This document shows, piece after piece, positions 44,044 through 51,313 of a stretch of DNA of 51,313 nt. The number at the start of each line of letters is the position of its first letter. Position 1 is the first letter of the stretch. The notes beneath the pieces were generated by a model. The model was not told the origin of the DNA. It ran no database searches and saw only the letters and a program-made list of their open reading frames with translations. This DNA is from Pluralibacter sp. (GTDB taxonomy: Bacteria; Pseudomonadota; Gammaproteobacteria; Enterobacterales; Enterobacteriaceae): NCBI RefSeq assembly GCF_019237635.1, contig NZ_JAFAGS010000131.1, positions 1 through 51,313 of the forward strand. Direction: 5' to 3'. The translations under genes were made by a program, and so were the position numbers.

Positions 44044-44589
44044 TTATTGATAACTGATACTCATACTGGCCGATGCGGAAAAAGCCCCAGCGGCCAGCAA
44101 AGTGGAACCCAACTGAAAAGGTACGGCTGTGAAGGTGAACTGCCCGTTGGCCTGATTGACACCAGACAGAGAACCTGACTGTATTGGGTAACCGAGATAA
44201 CTGCCGTTACTACCGGATTGTCCATCCCCCAGCATCATTGCTGCCGAAGGATCTGCACTGGTTCCCTGATACAAGGCTATCCCGAAACGACTGACGTCAG
44301 TTGCCAGAATATTGCTCGCGGCTCCGCTCAACTGCGTTCCTCTTACCCGGACGTATGGTGTGCCCTGGTAATATGTACAGGTCACTGGCACACTCAGGGT
44401 TTTTACATTTCGTGCATTCGTCACATCCGTCACAGACACGCTGCCAAAATCGACATCAATATTGCCACCGTTATTCACAATACATGGTGGGATGACAATC
44501 TCGCCAGTAATGGTGATATTTACGTCCTCCGCATTTACCGGCCTCATTGATACCAGCATCACGGTAAACAGTAATAAGTATATTTTCAT
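44044..44589 (-). CDS. minor fimbrial subunit, PapG/MrpG-type group
   Basis: 181 aa with a signal peptide (KIYLLLFTVMLVSMRPVNA). The mature pilin has VNITITGEIVIPPCIVNNG, DVDFGSVSVTDV and a C-terminal beta strand ending ASMSISYQ for donor-strand exchange. It is clearly related to the next upstream gene (same IPxC(I/V)VN and DFG motifs), so the pair arose by tandem duplication. I start at 44589 where the signal peptide begins; an ATG at 44616 overlaps the upstream stop. Confidence 0.85.
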   Translation of the reverse strand: MKIYLLLFTVMLVSMRPVNAEDVNITITGEIVIPPCIVNNGGNIDVDFGSVSVTDVTNARNVKTLSVPVTCTYYQGTPYVRVRGTQLSGAASNILATDVSRFGIALYQGTSADPSAAMMLGDGQSGSNGSYLGYPIQSGSLSGVNQANGQFTFTAVPFQLGSTLLAAGAFSASASMSISYQ

Positions 44590-44608
44590 TCCAGAGGGTT
44601 CCCCTGCA

Positions 44609-45154
44609 TTATTCATAACGCACCTGCAGGCTCGCAGTGGCCGTAAAACTACCCGCCGTCAGCTTGCTTACACCATTCATCTGACCAATCCCGGCTCCCA
44701 GACTCAGCGTTCTGCTTGTGCCGCTGCCGGATATTGAACCACTTATATCCGTTCCGGTGGTTAAATTTAGCTGAACTGGCGTGATGCCATCTTGTTCACG
44801 CAAGTACACCACCAAGCCTTCATTGTCTTTGCTGGTTTTGATAGTCCCGTCCCGGGCCTGGCTGCCGGTTGCTAAAACTGCCGTCACTGCCAGCTTCGGA
44901 ATACCCTGGGTATACGGACATTCCAACGGTACGGAGAACATCTGTAATTCATACAGCGTGTTGGACACTGGCAACGCCTGGATATCCACGTCACCGAAAT
45001 CCACAGTAATATCGTTATTGCTGTTTACAACACACTCTGGAATAACCAGGTTACCGTGAAAGTTAATCGTCGTATCCGCCAGCGCCGGTAGAGTGCACAA
45101 TCCCCCTGTCAACACGATGACTGCCGCTGAAATACCAGATCTTACTGCTGTCAT
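44609..45154 (-). CDS. minor fimbrial subunit
   Basis: 181 aa. Signal peptide ending LCTLPALA, then INFHGNLVIPECVVNSNNDI and VDFGDVDIQ, and the C-terminal strand ATASLQVRYE. Standard pilin fold with two Cys (VIPEC and LECPY). GAGGAA precedes the ATG. It is a paralogue of the gene downstream and likely forms part of the tip fibrillum. Confidence 0.87.
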   Translation of the reverse strand: MTAVRSGISAAVIVLTGGLCTLPALADTTINFHGNLVIPECVVNSNNDITVDFGDVDIQALPVSNTLYELQMFSVPLECPYTQGIPKLAVTAVLATGSQARDGTIKTSKDNEGLVVYLREQDGITPVQLNLTTGTDISGSISGSGTSRTLSLGAGIGQMNGVSKLTAGSFTATASLQVRYE

Positions 45155-45164
45155 TGTCTGTTCC

Positions 45165-45743
45165 TCACTGGTAGTTCACTTCAAAGGTTGCGGTAGCGCT
45201 GTAGTCACCCGGTACCACACTTTTTTTCGAAATGGCATCCGGTGTTGCCTGTACAAATGCTTTGAATTTCAGCGTCAGTGAGCTACCTGTCACTACATCA
45301 CCGGCACCATTATGGTGGGAGGTTCCCAGTCTTAGTAACGTACTGCCATCTGTGTCAAGAAAACCAATTGCCAGACGCCCTGCATTCGCTCCTGTGGTCG
45401 CCAGATAACCCGGTAGCGCCCGCTCTTCCGCGCCACTGAAGGTCAGTTTCACCACTTTTCCGACAGTCGAGGCATAGCAGTTAACCAGTGTCACCTGAAA
45501 CGTTTTCAGTGCGCTTTTCCCCGGCCAAACCCAGTACAGTGGTGTCGCGGTATCCAGAAATGTTACGTCCTGCATCTGTGATGCCGGATCAACTTTACAG
45601 GGCCGGTCCAGCAGATTGCCCTGAAACATCACGTCAGCCCGTACCTCCAGTGGCAAAATCATTATAATCCCCAGCATTACCGTCCGGATAACCCCGAAGG
45701 CTCGCGCCCCACGAATCTCCCACATATGCTCTTCTTTACTCAT
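45165..45743 (-). CDS. minor fimbrial subunit
   Basis: 192 aa. After a membrane signal (TVMLGIIMILPLEVRA) the pilin domain has VMFQGNLLDRPCKVDP, LVNCYASTVGKVVKLTFSGA and ends YSATATFEVNYQ. The start at 45743 overlaps the previous stop by eight bases and has GAGG upstream; an ATG at 45725 is also possible. Similar in layout to MrpF/adaptor subunits. Confidence 0.85.
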   Translation of the reverse strand: MSKEEHMWEIRGARAFGVIRTVMLGIIMILPLEVRADVMFQGNLLDRPCKVDPASQMQDVTFLDTATPLYWVWPGKSALKTFQVTLVNCYASTVGKVVKLTFSGAEERALPGYLATTGANAGRLAIGFLDTDGSTLLRLGTSHHNGAGDVVTGSSLTLKFKAFVQATPDAISKKSVVPGDYSATATFEVNYQ

Positions 45744-46275
45744 AGTTCAGCCTCAGATGCAGTAGCGTGCCCAGTACAGGGGGGGTAAGAAACTGGCGCT
45801 GCGCGTCAGTCAGTCGCCAGGTTAACGTTACCGAACCGCCGCGCCGTACCATTGCTGGCCTCTGCTGGGCTGGTTGCAGCTGTCCTCCTTTGTCCCCTGT
45901 CAGCAGGGCGCTGTAGCCCAGAACGGTGACCGAACGTTGAGCCTCTGGCGCATTCATGACCGTCAGGTCATCACCATAACCGCACCCCGTCAGCATCAGG
46001 CTCAGCAGAGTTTGCACTCGCTCTCCCGTGACTGAGGCTGCTAACGGCAGTGCTATCTCATTAGTCTGTAGCGTACAGGGTGACGATAACAACGCACCGT
46101 GCACCTCAAGTACACCATCATGGCCATTACGCTCATTAATCCACTGTTGGGACCGGGTGTCTGGCACTGACACCTGCTGACGGGTTAGCAGCTCATCGGC
46201 AAGCAGGTCTACACTGTTTATTCCTGCCCCCAGAACCACCGCTGCCATTGCCAGCACCGTTGTCATTTTTTTCAT
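45736..46275 (-). CDS. minor fimbrial subunit
   Basis: 179 aa. Signal-like N-terminus (KKMTTVLAMAAVVLGAGINS), then a pilin domain with GVLEVHGALLSSPCTLQTNE, LMLTGCGYGDDL, and the end LLHLRLNYE. I start at 46275 because GGGGGAGA lies just upstream; the frame is open to 46353 but that overlaps the chaperone gene. Position right after the chaperone corresponds to mrpE. Confidence 0.82.
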   Translation of the reverse strand: MKKMTTVLAMAAVVLGAGINSVDLLADELLTRQQVSVPDTRSQQWINERNGHDGVLEVHGALLSSPCTLQTNEIALPLAASVTGERVQTLLSLMLTGCGYGDDLTVMNAPEAQRSVTVLGYSALLTGDKGGQLQPAQQRPAMVRRGGSVTLTWRLTDAQRQFLTPPVLGTLLHLRLNYE

Positions 46276-46316
46276 CTGTTCTCCCCCGGTACCGACGGTT
46301 GCTCTTGAATACGGTA

Positions 46317-47033
46317 TTATTTTTTCAGCGCCGTGCAGCGGCCGCCTTCGCACATGAATTGCAGGGCTGGTCGGCCGCCGTAGTCATCAATCCAGCTTAG
46401 CCATGGCGAGTCGTATACCCCGGCCTTCACCGTTTGTGTTGACTTTGGTGCCAGCATGACTGCGTCAAACAGCCCTTCTTTAGCCCCCCTCTCACTTCCC
46501 CCTAGACCAATCACCGTCACGTAGTACGGGGTCGGGTTCTCTATACGCCAGCCGCCAGCGTCTTTGTTTAGAACTAGCTTGTCCTGCCACACTTCATTGG
46601 GCTTCGCTTTGATCGCCGCCGGGCGATAGAAAAGCTTGATTTTGGTTTGCAGTGCTATCTGCAGCACGTTGGGCTTGTCACTTTTTGGAGGAATTTCACG
46701 CAAATTAAAGTAAAATAGGGATTCCCGATCCTGGGGCAAGCTGCTGATATCCTGCGTGGACATCAGACGCACCATGCTTTTGGCTCCAGGCTCCAGACGT
46801 TGAACTGGAGGGGTTGCTACCAAAGGACCCGCGGTGATTTTTTCCTGTTGCGCATTTTCAATCCAGGCCTGGGCCAGATATGGCAACTGTTTATTGTCAT
46901 TCGCAATGTTCAGTGTCATAGACTTGTCACCACCGTTATAAATCACCCGAGTACGATCCAGTGATACGGCACCATGCGCAATCTGCACGGTACTCAGGCA
47001 CGCTGCCGCTACGAATACCTGTTTCATTAACAT
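46317..47033 (-). CDS. periplasmic fimbrial chaperone (PapD family)
   Basis: 238 aa with a signal peptide ending AHGA. The first Ig-like domain has VSLDRTRVIYNGGDKSMTLN with the anchoring Arg, and LFYFNLREIPPKSDKPNVLQ, the chaperone signature that includes the G1 strand and Lys. The second domain follows a linker. It holds subunits until they reach the usher. It lies 43 bases after the usher gene. Confidence 0.92.
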   Translation of the reverse strand: MLMKQVFVAAACLSTVQIAHGAVSLDRTRVIYNGGDKSMTLNIANDNKQLPYLAQAWIENAQQEKITAGPLVATPPVQRLEPGAKSMVRLMSTQDISSLPQDRESLFYFNLREIPPKSDKPNVLQIALQTKIKLFYRPAAIKAKPNEVWQDKLVLNKDAGGWRIENPTPYYVTVIGLGGSERGAKEGLFDAVMLAPKSTQTVKAGVYDSPWLSWIDDYGGRPALQFMCEGGRCTALKK

Positions 47034-47076
47034 ATTGTCTTCATCTCCGCGTCTGTACTCTGTATGTCTGTTCTTT

Positions 47077-49623
47077 TCATTTCGTCATCACCGTCTGGCA
47101 TGGCAGCAGCAATTGCTGCTGAGTAGCCACCTCCGTTGGGATGTCTACGGCACACTGTGTCTGGCCATCCCAGCTCACATTAAGCCGCTCGCCGGGATTT
47201 ACCCCACTCAGCCATGCCAGACCACCATCACTCACCATCCCAAGTTCCCGTCCTTTTGCACTGGTGACAACTGCACCAAACGGTGGATTACGGCTATCAG
47301 CCAGATTCAGTACCGCAAACACCCGCGCGCCCTTCAGTACCTCAAATTTTCGGTAACCAATCGCACCTTCAGTCAATGCCGATTCAACTACCGAACGGGT
47401 CGCCTCCATATCATCCGGCAGGCGATTAAGGTCTACCGAGGTGGTGTTCCGATAGTAGCTACTGATATCCGTCACCACCCCGATCCCCCACTGGTTGGTA
47501 TAAACGCGCCCTCCATCGACAGGTACCTCTGCAACGCCATCGGTATCAACCAGCAATCGGGTTCCTCCATTCATTCCCCCCGCATGGAGTGCTGCGCCTT
47601 TCGCAGTTAGGGTCATCCCACCAGCCACGTTTATTCCAAGTGAGCTGTAACTGTTCTGTACCGTCGATGCATTCACTGACAGATTCGCTATAGGGCTGTT
47701 GCGGTTGTAGTAACCGCTGAATTGCCCGCCATCCTCTTGCCCGCTGTTTCCGCCAGTATTTATCCCGGCATTGATGCTGTAGCTGTCCAGTCCATTATTG
47801 AGTTTGTCACTGTAACCCACCGTCTGGGTGAACCGGCCGTCACTGAGATTGCCACCGTAACTTGCGTTCCCCGTTCCCCACGGAATCGACAGGCGCATGA
47901 AGACTGAATCATTACTCCGCCCCTGGTACTGTGAGCGGGACGCTGTCAATCCGGCCGACACATTGCGAAAACCGAATGCTTCAAAGTAGCGGTTCACTGA
48001 CAGGGTATAGTAGTTCTCCGATACCTGATTCCAGTAGGTCTGGTAGCTGTACTGCAGATTTACTGAAGTCTGATAATCCTCGATATTCTTGTTCAGCGTA
48101 ACGGTATAAAATTCCTTCTCACGCCCGCTCCAGTCGTTGCGGTATCGGGCGTCCAGATACTGCTGCATCGTCATGTAGTTCTGTTCAGAGAAGCGATAAC
48201 CTGCAAAGGTTATGTCTGCATTTTGTGCATCAAAGCGCTTGGAATAGCTCAGACGCCAGGACTTACCCTGCATTCGCTCATGGGGGGCTCCGGCTACACC
48301 GTAAAATTTAGCTAATGACTGTGTGACGTCCGCCGACAGCGTGCCGAACTGGTTCAAATCATGTCCCACCCCTGCCGCGAGCGCGTTATAGTCCCCGGCA
48401 ATTGTCGTCCCGCCGTACAAAGACCAACTGTTGCTTATTCCCCAGGAGGCCTCTCCTCCAGCAAATACCGGCCCTTCCGTATCGTGGGCATCCAGACCGC
48501 GTGAACGGCCGCTGACCAGCTTGTAGCGTATCTGACCCGGACGCGTCAGGTATGGGACATAGGCGGTAGTCACCTGAAAGGTTTTAGTCTGACCATTTTG
48601 CTCAATCACCTTCACATCGAGAGTCCCTCGCACAGAGCTATCGAGATCCTGGATGGAGAAGGGTCCGGCGGGAACAGTGGAGTCATAAAGAATACGGCCC
48701 TGCTGGGAAATCACTACCCGAGCATTGGTATCAGCAACTCCGGAAACCTGAGGGGCATAGCCCCTCAGTTTCGGTGGAATCATCCGTTCATCGCTCTCCA
48801 GGCTTGCTCCGGTATAGCGCCAGGTGCTGAAGATGTCTGAATTGATGTAGTTTTCCCCCAGCGAGAGATTTGCCTGCCATCGAGGTATTGCCCGGTACAT
48901 GTAGAACCTGCTCCAGTCGAACTGGCTCTGCGTTCCCATGTTGCTTCCTGTCGTATGGTTCAGGTAACCCTGATAGTCAGCACGCAGACGCCAGGCTCCG
49001 AGGTTTGCGCCGGTGGTACCGTTATAGCTCAGGGACTGGGACTGCTGTCCTTGGGACGGTTTTGTGACGTTACCATTCAGATTGTAATCCAGTAGCAGAC
49101 CAGAAATACCGCTGTCCCAACGGGATGGTGGCAGCCAGGTCGCGTCGGAGTATTCCAGCCACGCCTGGGGCATATTGATATTCAGATTGCCAGTGGAGAC
49201 ATCCGCTCGGATGGTCACACCCGGCAGGGAGCTAAAATCCGCACACTGCCCATCCTGCCACCAGGCAACTTTTTTCAGGGAATCAGCCGTTAATCCCATC
49301 TTGTCTATCATCTCTGGAGTCAGGCAGGGTTGCGGCAAAGACGAGTCTTCCTGTGAGACAACCGTGTCACCCCGCTCAGAAAAACTGACCATGAAGGGAG
49401 TTGGCGCAATGGCTTGCCCATTCACCATCATCTGCAACTGGTACTGACCGGGCATGACGTAACCCGCCTGGGAAAAGCGAGAGAAATCGATATTTCTTCG
49501 GTCTGCTGCATCCAATACGTCAGTATTAAAATCCACGGCGAAAACGTCTCCGACAGACAGAGCTATCAATACTGCTGTCGTTATTTTTCCAGTCATAAAA
49601 GAAGCACTGTTTATTATTTTCAT
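47077..49623 (-). CDS. fimbrial outer-membrane usher
   Basis: 848 aa from 49623. Signal peptide followed by the N-terminal domain (VDFNTDVLDAADRRNIDFSR, then FSQAGYVMPGQYQLQMMVNG), the 24-strand pore with plug domain (SWRLSYSKRF, RDLNQFG-type blocks), and the C-terminal domains (GALHAGGMNGGTRLLVDTDG, GIGVVTDISSYYRNTTSVDL, LLLPCQ with the usual Cys). I chose the ATG at 49623 because it opens the signal peptide; the frame extends to 49677. The usher anchors and threads the fimbria. Full-length, no disruption seen. Confidence 0.93.
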   Translation of the reverse strand: MKIINSASFMTGKITTAVLIALSVGDVFAVDFNTDVLDAADRRNIDFSRFSQAGYVMPGQYQLQMMVNGQAIAPTPFMVSFSERGDTVVSQEDSSLPQPCLTPEMIDKMGLTADSLKKVAWWQDGQCADFSSLPGVTIRADVSTGNLNINMPQAWLEYSDATWLPPSRWDSGISGLLLDYNLNGNVTKPSQGQQSQSLSYNGTTGANLGAWRLRADYQGYLNHTTGSNMGTQSQFDWSRFYMYRAIPRWQANLSLGENYINSDIFSTWRYTGASLESDERMIPPKLRGYAPQVSGVADTNARVVISQQGRILYDSTVPAGPFSIQDLDSSVRGTLDVKVIEQNGQTKTFQVTTAYVPYLTRPGQIRYKLVSGRSRGLDAHDTEGPVFAGGEASWGISNSWSLYGGTTIAGDYNALAAGVGHDLNQFGTLSADVTQSLAKFYGVAGAPHERMQGKSWRLSYSKRFDAQNADITFAGYRFSEQNYMTMQQYLDARYRNDWSGREKEFYTVTLNKNIEDYQTSVNLQYSYQTYWNQVSENYYTLSVNRYFEAFGFRNVSAGLTASRSQYQGRSNDSVFMRLSIPWGTGNASYGGNLSDGRFTQTVGYSDKLNNGLDSYSINAGINTGGNSGQEDGGQFSGYYNRNSPIANLSVNASTVQNSYSSLGINVAGGMTLTAKGAALHAGGMNGGTRLLVDTDGVAEVPVDGGRVYTNQWGIGVVTDISSYYRNTTSVDLNRLPDDMEATRSVVESALTEGAIGYRKFEVLKGARVFAVLNLADSRNPPFGAVVTSAKGRELGMVSDGGLAWLSGVNPGERLNVSWDGQTQCAVDIPTEVATQQQLLLPCQTVMTK

Positions 49624-49756
49624 TCGTCCGCCATCTGTCGCAAGGTAAGAAAATCCCCTGGCGGTATAGCCAGTCATTCACAAACTGCTGAATATTTTAT
49701 TTACCCAGCACTAACACTATTTTTTTATTTTGGTTACTACATAAAAATCAATAATG

Positions 49757-50371
49757 TTATTCATATTCCACTCGAAAGCGCAGAGCAGCATAATAATTAC
49801 CAGCGTTCAACGGTTGGCCGTTACGGACCACCCGCAGCCGGTATTCAAGCCCCTGGCCATCGCCATATAGCGGCTGTGCGGGCAAAGGTTCTCCGGATCG
49901 GGCTGAGTATCCTTGATTATCTATAACCTGAAGATCGATCCCTGTAGCCTGCCCAACTACCCGGAAATGGTCAGGTTCTGAGCCCTGGACTCCATCAAAC
50001 GTGACGCGGACACGGCTACCTGCCAGCACTGACTTACCGGTTCCAGCCAACTCACAATCCATCAGCCGGAGTTGAAAATGCTTCTCAGGTCCAGCTGACG
50101 CCACCTGCAAATCCCGAACCGGTGTTTCCCCTAAATCCACGGACTGCCAAGCATCTTCCATTGCAAGGGTACAAGCCGGTACCACCACCTGCCCAGAAAA
50201 AGTAGCTCTCCCATCCCACCACACATTTGGTTCCCCCCAATAGTCCGGTATTGACATACCCGGAGTGGGGAAAGATGGCGTGGCTGCCTGAGCGGCTAGT
50301 GCGGTACAAAATACCAGCCCGAGAGAAGCCCCCCACATAACACGACTCAGGCATCCTCTGTATCCCCTCAT
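49757..50371 (-). CDS. second fimbrial subunit (MrpB-position)
   Basis: 204 aa. Signal peptide ending ALAAQA, an unusual Pro/Trp-rich linker (FPTPGMSIPDYWGEPNVWWD), then a pilin domain (FSGQVVVPACTLAMEDAWQS, RLMDCELAG, and the end YYAALRFRVEYE). The place between major subunit and usher is that of mrpB/papH, which terminates or anchors the rod. GC-richer than the major subunit. Confidence 0.84.
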   Translation of the reverse strand: MRGYRGCLSRVMWGASLGLVFCTALAAQAATPSFPTPGMSIPDYWGEPNVWWDGRATFSGQVVVPACTLAMEDAWQSVDLGETPVRDLQVASAGPEKHFQLRLMDCELAGTGKSVLAGSRVRVTFDGVQGSEPDHFRVVGQATGIDLQVIDNQGYSARSGEPLPAQPLYGDGQGLEYRLRVVRNGQPLNAGNYYAALRFRVEYE

Positions 50372-50409
50372 AGCCAGGCCCTCTGATTCCCGTCTTACGT
50401 TGAGAAGTC

Positions 50410-50922
50410 TTATTGGTAGGTTAGGTTGAAGTTAGCCACAGCACTGAAGTCACCTTCCGCTACAGCCATACCAGTGGCTTGTTTGGTCCATGACGTAAAA
50501 TGCAGTGTGTTATTACCATCGTTCAACTTAATATTGTCGGTCGGGGATCCGTAGATAATATCTGCGCCATAGCCGTTAATCACCACCGCTGTATTTGTGG
50601 TTCCGGCAGTAAGCAGCTCAGTGGCCGTTCCTGTCACCGTATTACCGCTAAACGTGACGGCAACTCCTTTCGTTGCAAGGGCGCTGACGTCACAGTTTAC
50701 CAGTTTGATATCCAGACTTTTCTGCAGAGAGGTGCCGCCAGCTGCCAGATGAGATTTAGAAATCTGACCAAAGTCAATCGACTGGTCGACAGATGTTGGA
50801 TCAATACCGCAAGGTGCGTTGATAACGGTCCCCTGAAAATTGACAACACCAGATCCCTGATTTGCAAATGCACCAATCGAAGTCAAAATAACTACAACAG
50901 ATGTCGCTAAGTGAGCTTTCAT
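50410..50922 (-). CDS. major fimbrial subunit (MrpA-like)
   Basis: 170 aa. Signal peptide ending GAFA, mature start NQGSGVVNFQGTVINAPCGI, second Cys in KLVNCDVSAL and the donor-strand-accepting C-terminus FSAVANFNLTYQ. First gene of the operon, so it is expected to be the rod subunit. GGG lies upstream of the ATG. The order A-B-usher-chaperone-minor subunits-adhesin is that of the MR/P (pi-type) family. Confidence 0.88.
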   Translation of the reverse strand: MKAHLATSVVVILTSIGAFANQGSGVVNFQGTVINAPCGIDPTSVDQSIDFGQISKSHLAAGGTSLQKSLDIKLVNCDVSALATKGVAVTFSGNTVTGTATELLTAGTTNTAVVINGYGADIIYGSPTDNIKLNDGNNTLHFTSWTKQATGMAVAEGDFSAVANFNLTYQ

Positions 50923-51313
50923 ATTGAATTACCCTTTTAGAAAAAATATGTTCCCAACAAATCACCATAGACATTCAGCATCCATTCACTACCGGATCAT
51001 AAAGCCTTGCTGCATTTGGGGAATATAACGCCCCACTTCCACACAATCCTGATGAAAAAACGATGAAATGTTGGTTACAACGTAAAAAACACAACAAAAA
51101 GATGGGGTATATTATTTAAATATTTTTATAGCCAAGGATACATACAGCACAAAGCGAACTTCATATAAAAATAAATCACAAACACTGATTTTTTCTCAGG
51201 AGTATTTTTATCTGACACTAAACCCTAGCAAAAAAAATATCCCCGCATGTACTACCCCACAATAAAATTGAACTCAATATGTACCAAAAAATCATCCGGA
51301 TGAGTGGTGGATT
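50923..51313. other. AT-rich region upstream of the fimbrial operon
   Basis: 391 bases to the window edge with no open frame I can support. It is AT-rich with several A-tracts and should hold the fimbrial promoter. I looked for paired inverted repeats of a phase-variable switch like that of mrp and saw none inside the window; only a weak TGGGG/CCCCA pair at 51017-51035. Confidence 0.4.

Noticed and set aside
50923-51313. Possible invertible fimbrial promoter
   Set aside because: No pair of long inverted repeats is visible and no recombinase gene is in the window.

Overview
The window looks like an enterobacterial (Enterobacterales) chromosome; I cannot name the species. Supporting this are a second, lateral-type (Flag-2-like) flagellar gene set, a PhoP/PhoQ-type two-component pair, a YeaD-type mutarotase, a LamB-family porin, an IS1-family remnant, a P4-type integrase remnant and a chaperone-usher fimbrial operon in MR/P-like order. 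Most of the flagellar part is GC-rich. The left edge, the 39.4-42.9 kb stretch and the fimbrial upstream region are visibly AT-richer, which suggests separate acquisitions.

Layout. (1) 1-4573, minus strand: an operon for flagellin glycan, with a GT80-family sialyltransferase-like protein, a nucleotide-sugar dehydratase, a LegC-family aminotransferase, a MaoC-like hydratase and a gene cut by the left edge. (2) 4822-11977, plus strand: flagellin, FliD, FliS, a FliT-like protein, FliK, FliL, sigma-28, MotA and MotB, the order of lafABCDEFSTU clusters. (3) 12053-22259, minus strand: flgBCDEFGHIJKL plus an uncharacterised last gene (a possible lafW counterpart). (4) 22288-25729, plus strand: flgA, a Maf flagellin glycosyltransferase, a small coupled ORF, flgM and flgN. 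Four sites match the sigma-54 -24/-12 consensus and precede the glycan operon, fliD, flgB and maf. Two weaker sigma-28-like sites precede flagellin and flgM. This fits a LafK-type (sigma-54) to LafS (sigma-28) cascade. The export apparatus, basal body and switch genes (fliE-R, flhAB) are not in the window.

(5) 25903-27975: a PhoP/PhoQ-like paralogous pair. (6) 28105-39368: an alpha-mannoside uptake and use cluster, with a divergent LacI-family repressor and four GATTAATC-type operator candidates, then a 588-aa mannose-6-phosphate isomerase-like protein, a PTS EIIBC, a GH38 alpha-mannosidase, an FHS-type MFS transporter, a LamB-like porin and a hexose-6-phosphate mutarotase. (7) 39.4-42.9 kb: an AT-rich islet with a degraded P4-type integrase, a 407-aa protein of unknown family with repeated E/D-F-x-G motifs, an IS1 derivative with 78-bp inverted copies of its left end and only insA, a zeta-toxin-like kinase with no visible antitoxin, and a Wzz/FepE fragment. 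(8) 42999-50922, minus strand: a complete chaperone-usher operon (two subunits, usher, chaperone, four minor subunits, two-domain adhesin).

The most notable system is the likely nonulosonic-acid (sialic/legionaminic-type) glycosylation of a lateral flagellin. A GT80-type glycosyltransferase, LegC-type sugar enzymes and a Maf transferase sit in the lateral flagellar locus, and both glycan transcription units have sigma-54 promoters like the structural genes. The most obscure region is the islet with the effector-like unknown and the orphan zeta kinase.
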